Part shown: piece after piece, positions 15,001 through 24,973 of the stretch
Numbering within the stretch: the stretch's first letter is position 1
How the letters are laid out: each line of letters opens with the position of its first letter
Assembly (NCBI GenBank): GCA_037074765.1
Contig: JBAMDO010000572.1
Location: 124,001-188,000 of the forward strand
Direction: 5' to 3'
Source: Mansonella perstans
Lineage: Eukaryota > Nematoda > Chromadorea > Rhabditida > Onchocercidae
Length of the DNA: 64,000 bases
Made by a program: the position numbers and the translations under genes
The notes under the pieces: generated by a model
What the model was told of the DNA's origin: nothing
What the model saw: the letters and a program-made list of their open reading frames with translations, nothing else
Databases searched by the model: none

Positions 15001-15820
15001 AGAATTGGATTTGCAGGAATTCAGCAGAAGTATCGACTCCACTATTGTATATAATCCATACTAGCGATTCATCTGCCGAAGGATATATAGCATCAGAAGA
15101 TGGTTGGTTTCTGAAATTTCATTTAAACATATGCAAAGTAATTTGCGCCATTTTCGATGGTCATTAAGTTCTTTGTGTTTAATGAATGAATGATAGTTGT
15201 AATTAATAAGTGATAAGCAATGTATGCAAATGAGACAGATGCATGAAATGCTCATTAAGCTCAACAAGAAGGGTGTTTAATGCAGTTTATCATTTCTGAA
15301 AAGAAAGATACCGCCTTTGTAATATAAGCGCAATGGGAGATGATACTCAAATAATGACCGATTATTCAACACCTGCCAGGTCAATACAGATCTTTTATAG
15401 CAATAAATTATCATTTTATGGGAAGGTTCTTTTGTCTAACTTTTTCGTTTTATCCCCGCTATAAAATATTCTTGGAATTTTGTTCGTCACATATTGGGAA
15501 TGAGTAAGAAAGAATCATTCTGCACTTCATCATTTCCTAGTGAAAACAGGAAATAATTTCCTTGTTACTGCAAAATCTCGATATATAAATATTATTCATT
15601 GCAAAGAGATGAATGAACCATAAACAGAATGAAAACAAATATGACCATAAGAGGATGAAAATTCCAACAAATCCCTACCAGAAATTTATTTTAATTTTCA
15701 ACATTTTGAAATCTATTATTGATTATTTTTACAGATACTGATGCGGCTTGCAATTATCAATTGAATAAATTACTAACAGCAATAGCTGTAATATTCCTGT
15801 ATTTCACTGCTATTTTTTGA
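9..15820 (+). CDS. Ephrin, GPI-anchored type (5 exons, about 189 aa)
   Basis: Ligand for Eph receptor tyrosine kinases at the cell surface, acting in cell guidance and adhesion. Exons: 9-115, 8605-8725, 11280-11442, 12757-12849, 15735-15820; all junctions are GT-AG and phases agree (570 nt). The product opens with a hydrophobic signal-like segment (MVINLLISLILN), then the ephrin hallmark YWNSTN near residue 29. The receptor-binding domain follows, with cysteines near 58, 85, 96 and 148 (IICPQ, DNCQ, GVCQ, GGLCASD) and the conserved block FKPGHSYYFIS. The last exon encodes a short tail ending in a hydrophobic stretch (LLTAIAVIFLYFTAIF) directly before the stop, typical of a GPI-attachment signal; there is no cytoplasmic domain. 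The start at 9 is chosen because it begins the signal peptide. At 189 aa it is a short ephrin. Orthology to a particular C. elegans ephrin (vab-2, efn-2/3/4) was not resolved. Confidence 0.88.
116..8604 (+). other. 8.5-kb first intron of the ephrin gene
   Basis: AT-rich, with homopolymer A/T runs and small direct duplications but no ORF resembling a protein. The flanking exons match in phase (2 then 1 nt completing a Met codon) and join inside the ephrin fold, so no intervening coding exon is needed. The short ORFs here (for example 5132-5443, 5808-6092) have biased, low-complexity composition and no recognisable motif. Confidence 0.6.
7089..7151. repeat. Tandem duplication of about 30 bp in ephrin intron 1
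   Basis: Two adjacent copies of a roughly 30-bp AT-rich unit (ATAATATGATAAATTTAAAA followed by a T-rich end) differ by one inserted T. They lie just downstream of a run of A at 7058-7072. No function is evident. Confidence 0.7.
10196..10268. repeat. Imperfect direct repeat, about 28 bp, in ephrin intron 2
   Basis: The sequence TGTAAATCCGTGAAAATAAA and its near copy with CCATG instead of CCGTG recur about 44 bp apart, each followed by ATATATT. It is intronic with no coding signal. Confidence 0.65.
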
Positions 15821-17697
15821 TTATTGGTTCATCAAATTTCTACAAATTTATTTTTGTTATTCATTGACAATATGCGGGCTTATATGTACGTGATTTTGCT
15901 TGATAACGTGATCAATTGTGCCGAGATACAGAAATCATTTCAAGTCGTAAAACATGCGTTAACTTCTCGTAAACTCTTCGCGCGATCACATCTGTACATA
16001 TGTGATCGCCATACTATCCCATTCCCACCATACACAGTGATAGTTGTAAATTTTTTTCAAATTATACAAGCAATGCAGCATTACTTTGTAAAATAACCTA
16101 GGATATCCTTTTCGATCAACACAACAAAGATTTATATTTACATTTGTGAATCCTTTCATCAAATTCTTGGAAAAATTTTTTTTTTGCTCATTTTGTTAAT
16201 GAAATTTGCGTTGGTTAAGTATAGATCTGAAATGAAACATTTCTTAAATAAGTATACAAAACTTTAATCCAAAATTTAAACTTCCCAAATCAGAGAAACT
16301 TATGATAATAACTGTTGCTCATTATTCCTTGATCAAAATATTACAAATATGGAATTAGTGAAATTTCAATTCATAACATAGAAGTACAGAAACCAAATGT
16401 GCAAGTTTGCTCAATTAACGCTATCTTTTCATTTATTTGAAGAATTTGCTACTTTCCAACACTTATCATCGTATCGCATATATATATATATAATTGGTGG
16501 GAGTTTTAAAAAATATCGTTATAAAGTTCCATACAAGAATATAAAATTATTTCAAGCAGGTGCTTCCGAATATTTTTTCTAGACCTCTCTTAAATAGAAT
16601 ATAGCTTACCGTTCTTCCCTTATATTAGCTTCTCTCAAAATGGCTTCAAGTTGTTATATATATTGTCAATTTTAAAGAAATTTGCAACTTTGAATTCACA
16701 TAACAATAAAAAAAATATAAAATATCTATTTTCATTTCTCTTAAACATTTTGCAGTGTATCACTCCACCCTCAACGATATACTTCAGTTTTGAATTGATT
16801 TTCCTTTGCATTTACGATCTTCATAGTGCCATTAACACTACATTATAACTGCAAAAATTTTCTCAGCTTACTGCGTTATTTAAACAATAATTTTAACAAG
16901 CACAAAATCACCATGTTGCAATTTCGCTTTCCAATATCTTTATTCCATTAATTGTCATAAAGATAAACAGACGGAGAGATAAAATGGATATAAATATACA
17001 TGAACTCGTTAGCGGCATATGCATTTGCAGTAATATTTGGAATATATCCTTTATATTCAAAAGATACAATTAAATTGCCTAGGAACAAAATCCCTACATT
17101 TTATCCTATAATCCATACACATATAAAATCCCTACACTATCCCCTACATTTTGATAGATCAAAGATGTTCCTGAACTTCAATTTATCATCTTAAAAATGA
17201 CTTTTATCATCAAACTTAGATAAGTAACAACAATCAAATAAGTAACAATTTTCTAATTTACAAGTCTGCGGAGCAGCAAAAAGTAAAAGCTAAGCACATT
17301 TTTATAACAGCAATCAGATCTTAAACGCATCTCAATACTTTTTCGCATGAAGATACAAGGAAATGAATCAAACATTCCTGATTTGAGAGAAAGAGAAAAA
17401 TTCATGTTTTCTTCAGTTTAAACTTGAGCTGTCAAAATAAAGTTGAATAGAAATTACTTACTTAAAAATCCAGAATCCTAGTACGAATTTCAGAGTGATT
17501 CTGTTTTTTATTATATTTTAATTGAAATGTAGGAGAACTGAAGGAAAAAAAAGTAAGTAAATAGAGAAGGCTAACTGTATGCAAATAATTCTGAAGTTCG
17601 CCAATAACAACGTATTCAATTTGATTTTTTGAAACGCCAAATATATAATGAATGGGAAATCAAGAAACTAATTATTTTAATATTACTTCTTATACAA
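15821..17697. other. Intergenic region between ephrin and STK16-like kinase (convergent 3' ends)
   Basis: It holds the 3' flanks of two convergently transcribed genes. I see no recognisable gene, only low-complexity AT-rich sequence and a short (AT)n run near 16480. A TTTATT on the plus strand at 17507-17512 could be the AATAAA signal of the minus-strand kinase gene, about 190 nt after its stop. Confidence 0.5.
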
Positions 17698-19816
17698 CTA
17701 CGACTCTTCCAATAGTTCACATACAGAAGTAATATTCGGTCGATCCTTCGGATTGATAACTATCATTGCACGAATTGCATTTAAGATTTTTTGACTATAT
17801 CTTAAAACAAATAAAGTTTAGATTTTGATGAGAAAAAATGAAATTCAAGAAACTTCCGCATGTCTTTTTTAAAATTTACCACAAAACTGGAAATTTGAGG
17901 ACAAAGATTTCAATTTCCTATCCTGAAAAGTATAAACTGTACTTACGGATGACCTTCTATATAAGTAATTTTCCCTGACTGAACGGCGAGTGCAATGCTG
18001 TCACCGCGTTCATAGATATCATCGAATGGTGAACGAAAGAAGCATAAAGCAAATAAAAGGCAACCAAGTGACTGAAATATGTTTTCCTTTCTTTCTCTTT
18101 GCCATTGATGGCATTTAAACATTATTTTTAAAAAGCCTAGCTTTAATTAAAATGAAAGATTATTAAGAACAACAACACAAACCCAGATATCTACAGACTG
18201 GTCGATTATTGAACCGATCTCACAAACAAAAAGTTCTGGAGACCGATAGGGCATTGAACATAATTCTCCAGCTTCGTCCTAAAAGAATAAAAAACTATAA
18301 ACATCCTAAAAAAAGTAATTCCATTAACGCATATGCTTTCGCATCCGATAGATTAAGTATAGTTATTATTTTCGGATATTTCTAACGATATTATCAAAAT
18401 ATGAACATTTCTATTTAATTAATAACCAAAAAAAAGTCTTAAAGGGATTAACAATGGTATAAATGCTAAGAAAAACTAGCCAATTGCATTCTTGAATCTT
18501 TTCCATCATTAATTATTATTGGACACGAGAAACAACTACCAAAATCCATTAGTATCGGACGATCATCGTCTGATAGCAATACATTAGCTGGTTTTATGTC
18601 TCTAAAAAACACTCTATTTTTTCTCAAACAAAACGAACGAATCTGGAAGTATGAAAAACTTGGAATGCAATTGGAATCCTTTTATTTATTAACGATTAAA
18701 GGACTTTTTCTTGAAAAGATTAAAATTAAAAATATTTGCGAGAATAACTGGAGTTGCTATCACCTTCTATCAGACTGGTAAGTAGCCAACTACTGGACGA
18801 TTATCCAACTAAGAATATCCAAGCGCTGACCTATGAGCAATGGGAGGCGAGGAAGAGTGCATTAATTTAACAGCAGATGCAATCTGCAGAAAGAGACGTA
18901 TTACACGTTCTTCTTTAATGTAATTACAGCTTGGACGACGAATTGCAAGTTCATTTTGAAGACTACCATTCTGAAATGTCATATAAATACATCATAACTC
19001 TAAAAATTAACTCAAAAGCTCAGTAACCTAGCAGATTCAAGAAGAAACAAGAAAGTCAGCAAAAGCCTTTATTTACATCTCTCCAATGAACACATTCTTG
19101 AAATTAAACTTCTAGTTTAATATGACCAATATTTTTCAGATTGCAAGGAAATATTTAACAAACATCAAATCAAAAAGTTTATTAGGCTAAAACAAATTTG
19201 ATATGATGATGTGAATCAACATGAAAATAAGAATTTTCATCTTTTTTCAAATAGTAAAATTTTTTGAAAAACAAAAACGTTACCACAGACCTCGTAAAAA
19301 TTGAAGATAAGTGAAAATCGAAGGCCATGGGGAATTTCTTCATCCGTAAAACATTTCAGTGATAGAATGTTCGGATGTATTCCGAATCGCCGTTGTACAT
19401 CAATTTCATTTCGAACCCTCTCAACGTCCGTTTTTGAATGACAGTCAATCCGTTTTAAGGCCCACTTATGACCAGTTTTGTATTCTTCCACCAAAAATAA
19501 CTGACTGAAGCCTCTAAAAGTAACTTTTAAATAATAGTTGTTCATAATCTTTGATCTCGCCTTCGCCTTTTATTCAAATAAAAAATCTCTAATTCAGAAG
19601 AATATATAATACTTGTTAATAAGAGTTGTAGATGTACATGTGTTGCAAGTTGTAAAAGATGCTTCATGTTTACGTGAAATAAATGCCATATAAATGGACT
19701 TTTTTTTTCCATTTTAAAATACTCAGATTAAGAATTTACCCCTTCGCGAAAGGTTTCAGTATCCGATACTGTTGCATTCCAATTTCAAGATCTGGCTTTC
19801 CGCAAATGCAACCCAT
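17698..19816 (-). CDS. STK16-like serine/threonine kinase (7 exons, about 294 aa)
   Basis: Protein kinase of the NAK/STK16 (MPSK1) family, membrane- and Golgi-associated in other animals. Exons, in transcript order: 19816-19740, 19513-19291, 18970-18831, 18601-18481, 18278-18183, 18071-17947, 17800-17698. The N-terminus MGCICG fits N-myristoylation at Gly2 plus palmitoylation at Cys3/Cys5, as in STK16. Kinase elements are in order: glycine loop around residues 24-30 (AKGGFS), ATP-binding Lys46 (WALKRI), HRDIKPAN at 146-153, DFG at 166-168, PYRSPE activation-segment end, then DIWSLGC. The frame closes cleanly at 294 aa (human STK16 is 305). Intron 4 needs a GC donor (TTG|GCTAGT at 18480), since every nearby GT gives the wrong phase. 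The first glycine of the ATP loop appears replaced. Downstream on the same strand of the galactosyltransferase and cullin-1. Confidence 0.9.
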
Positions 19817-20681
19817 TCTGTGTAGCTCTGGAAATGCATCAGATGAATGGGAGAAAAAATCAGAAGGTTCCAAACGAAATATGACAGCAGCAGTTCGAAG
19901 AAATCAAGCAAACCTTGCCAATATAGCCGCAAATTAGAATTCCACAAAAATCCAGCGTAGTGAACTCTAATGCTTGATACGATCAGCACAAAATTCGTTG
20001 TTAGCAAACGCTTTTCTCATATTGCTATAAATCATAGAATCAGTAAACATAGTATGCAGGTTACTTCACATAACGCTAACGCTATCTCTTAGAACTTCAA
20101 AATACATGAAATCAAGGTAAAATAAGCTATATGCAAACCATCATAATAAAGAACCTTACTTACAGTAATCGCAACAGCTTTAAACTGGAAAACATAAATC
20201 AAAAAAAATTTTATTAGCCATTTTTAAAACGAGTTGCAACTTACGACAATTGCAGTAAACCAATAAGTGTAGAAAGAAAATCAATGGGCAGCATTCAAAA
20301 ACAAGGCAATAATTCTGCCACTAAAAAAATAGCACCACAACAGAAAAAATGATATTAAATTAAGAGTAACGTCTGAAAAACATTGACTAAGAAAATTAAA
20401 GCTTGCAATATGAACCAGTTGAATGTCTCAAATTTCTATTTGTGATTAGAAGATGTACTCCTTGTGAACAGCTAAATAAACAACGAAACTCATTCTGCTT
20501 AATTTATAGTAAACACAATTGCAGCTAACGATCCGAAAACAAAATTTTAATAGATCAAATAATCATACTTTTTATAGCATTATGACTGACTAAAACGTCT
20601 CTATCAGAAAAAACGGACGATTACAACAACTTAATGTTTAATTATTTAAAAATACTTTTTTCAGTGATTCAACTTATATTC
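19817..20681. other. Spacer between galactosyltransferase and STK16-like kinase
   Basis: About 0.87 kb separates the stop of the upstream galactosyltransferase from the start of the kinase, both on the minus strand. It contains the upstream 3' UTR and the kinase promoter or a trans-splice region. No coding exon is supported; the ORFs at 19683-19937 (+) and 19756-20007 (-) overlap kinase exon 1 in other frames. Confidence 0.45.
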
Positions 20682-23600
20682 TCAAAATTCATCTTTAAAT
20701 TTTTTGAGTGTCCAAATTGTGCTTTTTAAATCAACAATATCCGAATCTTCTGTATCGCTTAAGTATCCATAATCTCCGGTATACCTTTCTGGAACAACAA
20801 TAGTTGGGTAAATTGAATAGGCGATTAAATTGCGATGTGGAAATGCGTTTGTCCATGTCGTATTCGGATGCTTATTGAACATAATTGGTATATATTCATC
20901 CACCGGTACAAGTTTTTTCAAAGGATTGCCACCAAGTAGTTTCCGAGCACCATTTATTGATAACATATAACCAAGTGTCCAATATGAATAATCAGTGGTA
21001 ATCAAGTGTCGATGACCTACAAAAATGTATGAATGTAGGTAAGATATCAGGTAAAAAATCAAAGCGAAACAAATTTTAAAAAAGCGTGAAAGACTTACCT
21101 AAGTCTTCTTGCACAGCTAGAAAAATCTGGTATCGCGGAGTTGTTTCGAAATAAAAACTACTTGATCTATGTCTAGTTTGAATTACTTGAAATTATTATT
21201 AATAACTATGTTACAAATAATTAGCTTCATATCGTGGAAGTCCTTAAAAACTCTAAAAACTTAGTTAAAAATCATACAACTAGAGAAATCGCAGCTCAAA
21301 CTTACCAGCAACCCAATTTTCATTAGCATCTTTCATTTGTTTTCTGCCCAAATATATCAGATCCCATTCAATCCCCGAAGTATCAATATCTTCAATGACC
21401 TCTTTTAAAATATCCGTTGAATTAACCAAAAAACGCAAATCATCTTCAAATATAATTACACGATCCAATTTTTTTTCATCCACTTCCTGCCATATGCGAT
21501 AATGACTCAAGAAACAACCGACCTTAATAAAAAATTCAAGTTTCATTCAGAAAAGAATTTATGGCTATTACTTTAGCTGAAACACGTGTAAAATCGAGAT
21601 AAAAAAAATTAAAAATTAAATTAGATTACACATTAATGCTAAATTTTCATAAACTTCACTTACTTCTCCCTCCTTCATCGGTCTTTTGTAATGCGGATCT
21701 TCATATTCAGACAAAAATTTAACCGTGTTGTATAAAGGTTCTGAATCCAATTGATGACCATCAGTCGCTTTCCACCATGTATATTCAAATCCCATCAGTT
21801 TTAATAATTCCGTCATTTTTGCTTTTCTTTAATAGCTTTAACAGTTTCAAAAATGAAAAAGGAATTTTTAAATTAATGCCTTAAAATGAAAATTATTAAG
21901 ACAAATTTGCACTAAAAACGCCTGTTTACTATAAATTATACAGAAAAATGGAAACCACTCTCATTCGGCTTACAATATTTGCAAATACCTTTCATTTCTT
22001 CGTTCTAGATTGATAACATAAATCTTATCAACACCGAAAAGCGACGGTCTCGGATAAGTGACTTTCAGGAACGACGAATGTACAATTGGCATCAGACCAC
22101 TGTTAGCAATCCAATCGGCTAACAGATAACGAAGCTATAACAGAAATTACTTTACTTAAAGCATTCATGGATCCCACTGTTTCCAGTGATAATTCCTTGC
22201 TCAATACCCACAAACTGTTCAAAAACAAAAACAAGCTTCAGCAACGAAAAATACAAAATAAATTTAGCAATGAGCACAGTTTAAAGCAACAATATTAATT
22301 CGCTAACTTTTCAGATCAATATTTTAAACCATTAATTGTTCAGATGCAATCTATAAAAACTAACCGCTTTTCGCTGAAAATCAAGAGAACGTAACGAATG
22401 ATTGAAAAAATATCCATAAAAATGCTCATTATCCAAAAAAAAAGATATGTTCATTCGAGACGCCGAATTCTTAAGGACAGCATCTGGCTCTTCAGAATCA
22501 CTTTTAGAATAACCATACAAATTTCCAGAAGAAAATGTTAAGAATGATGAGTCCCTGTGAGCCAAATCTATCAGCAGCGGTTCTGGAACCATCTTAACCT
22601 ATAATACACTTATTTAAGGAAATGGTATCAATTAGCGATATACTAGTTTCTATCTTCCATCACTATCTTAAAGCTCTTAAATGCATTACAACACTCAAAA
22701 AAGCATTGCTTATAAACATTCCAATTTACTACGTCATCTAAATTTATATCAGAAATTGATGAAAATTAAAAATTTTCAAATTTAAAACAAAAACAAAAAT
22801 GAATTTACTTCTACGGTAGATATTTCTTTTCGATTGTTGTAATCGTCAGATATGAAGACTGTAGGCGGATCATTATATGGGGCAAAAAGAAGAGGACTAA
22901 TAGCTAATTTCTTCTTTTGCATCAGTGATTGAAGAATCCTATGATTGGTTAACAAATGATCACCCTGAAGTTTTTTTTCCAAATGAAAATGATTTAAGAA
23001 AATCAATAATTTTTGCCATTTCTACATTTCAATTTCAAACAAAATATGAAATTCATTACAAATAGTCATAACTTCAGAATATCCTACATTTGTATTCAAA
23101 CATATTCATCAGAAGTCATCAGAAGCCTTTTATGTAAAACAGAATATTCTGTGTACCTTTAGAAATAGCACATACTTTGCATTCTTGCTTCTTGCACTCA
23201 CCAATGCTTCTTCTTGCCAATTTTTTGCATCATCAGTAAGAGAGATTAAACGATAATACTTCTTTGCATCATCTATCCATCTGTAATTTTTGTTTCTAAG
23301 AATTACAATCACAGAAATAAATTAAGTTAACCTTTGAACTTCGCATTGTATTAGCATGGCGTCAATGAAATTTGCACAAATTATAGGCGTTAAACTATTT
23401 CAATCACTTAATTCTTTTGCTATAAAATTATAAAACTAACTGTTTAGTTCTGGGTAAAGTTGCATCAGTATGTGTTCCAATATATATATCAATTAGAATC
23501 TGATCTTTTGGATAATCAAGATTTTCTAATAAACCAAAAAAATATGGCAATGCATGTGCATGATTCTTTAAACGAATAGCAATGGATAGCAAAGGATATA

Positions 23601-23694
23601 GTTGACGATAATCTGCTTCACGGAAGAATAATACATTCTGCGCCAATGAACAAATGAAAATAAGCGTAGAAAGTGTTAATGCAACGTGTTGCAT
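20682..23694 (-). CDS. Procollagen galactosyltransferase, GLT25D/COLGALT family (about 542-548 aa)
   Basis: ER-lumenal enzyme that transfers galactose from UDP-Gal to hydroxylysine of collagens. Exons: 23694-23441, 23280-23157, 22964-22809, 22598-22365, 22134-21989, 21826-21664, 21522-21306, an optional 18-nt exon 21115-21098, 21016-20682. Order of features: signal peptide (MQHVALTLSTLIF); N-terminal GT domain (ALPYF, LDYP, YVLFL); C-terminal GT25 domain with VINLERR, KATDG, the strong FLSHYRIW and FEDDLRF motifs, DLIYLGRKQ, DYSYWTLGY, PVDEY, MFNKHP and YLSDTE. It ends KFKDEF, so KDEF may replace the family's usual RDEL/KDEL-type retrieval signal. The N-terminal DxD (ADTDN in human) reads LKGDH here, so its first Asp is lost; the C-terminal EDD is intact. 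Whether activity persists is unknown. Acceptors TTAAAG (exon 6) and TTTATTAAG (exon 7) are weak but frame-consistent. Confidence 0.9.
21098..21115 (-). other. Candidate 18-nt micro-exon of the galactosyltransferase gene
   Basis: On the minus strand an 18-nt segment is flanked by a strong acceptor (TTTTTCTAG) and a perfect donor (GTAAGT). Its phase lets it sit between exons ending at 21306 and starting at 21016, adding six residues (AVQEDL) without a frame change. The alternative direct join also keeps frame and gives a length closer to human COLGALT1, so inclusion may be constitutive, alternative or absent. Confidence 0.5.
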
Positions 23695-24973
23695 CTAAAA
23701 TAAGCAACGTCGAATACTTTTTTTCGTTAAGATCGATCGCTAATTAATAACTATGAAATCGAATTAATGAACAGTTGAAAATTTGAAAAACGAAATGGGA
23801 TTTAATGAACCGCTGGGGATGAGTAGAATAAGCCATAACAACTTTGATAAAGAATAAGTATAATTAATTTAAATAAATTAACAAAAAAATATTTCATCTG
23901 TGATGAATGTAATCTTTATAGATGAAAAATTATAGAGAAATATTCCGAATAAAGTTATGGATTTTACTGAAAGTAAAGCAAAAATTTAAATGAAATTTCC
24001 TGCTTTAACCCACTATGCTTCTAAAAGTCGCACAATTTTTTTATACGTTGAATACACCGTTAGATTACATCATTAGCAGTATTCTGGATAATATAAAATA
24101 TATAATTATCTTATCATAAATTAATTTAAGCTATGCTTACTTCCCGGAAATAAAAATTTAGCATAATTTAGAAACAAAAAATTCCTCAAAAAAAAATGAG
24201 ATTAGAATATGATGTTGGATTGGTAACTTGATTACCTGAAAAGCAAAATTAAAAAAGCTTTATTGCGCAATAAATAAGATCAAATTTGGTCAATAAATAT
24301 ATGACAAAATTAAATATATTCAATGATCGTATGCATTCCAGCCTTATTTTTAGAGTGAATTATTCTTGCACTTATTAAAACAAACAAATTATGATCGAAA
24401 TCAGTCCATAAAACAATGAAAAGCATTCAAAAATATAATCTTGCAACTCTGAGTGCAAACTGAAAAATACTGCTGTAAAAAAAAATTTAATATTGGTAGG
24501 AAAAACCTGAATTCCTTTTTATAAATCCAAGAAAATTCCTAAATTAACAAACAAAAACGCCTATATTTTACAATTAGAGAAGACAACTACTAAAATGTAA
24601 GAAAATATTCAACGTTCAAAGGATGAAAACGTAGCTTATTTTACTTCGTTTACGCTTTGCTAATTTACTCTTTATTTTTGCATACTATATACACGAGCAT
24701 ACTAATTCCATTCACAAAAAATCTCCTGATTAGCTCGGCAGTTTTATAGTGTTGATCTGAAAATTTGAAAATTTCTCCAAGATCACAGGGAGAGAAATCC
24801 TGAAACTCTGGAACTAATAAGGTTCTATAAAAAGGTAGAAAAAGATGAGAAAACAACATATAAAACCGAAAAATATAAAACATGGTTGCACATAATAGCA
24901 GCAGTGAAAATACAAAGAGTGCATTTTATATTGGACATAGAATTTCTTTAGTTTATATATTACAAAAATTTGT
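23695..24973. other. Spacer between cullin-1 and the galactosyltransferase
   Basis: About 1.28 kb between two minus-strand genes, holding the cullin-1 3' UTR and the next gene's 5' region. A plus-strand TTTATT at 24671-24676 could act as the cullin polyadenylation signal, roughly 300 nt after its stop. A minus-strand ORF at 24665-24838 preceded by an acceptor-like TTATAG has protein-like composition, but I could not link it to any exon. Confidence 0.45.
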
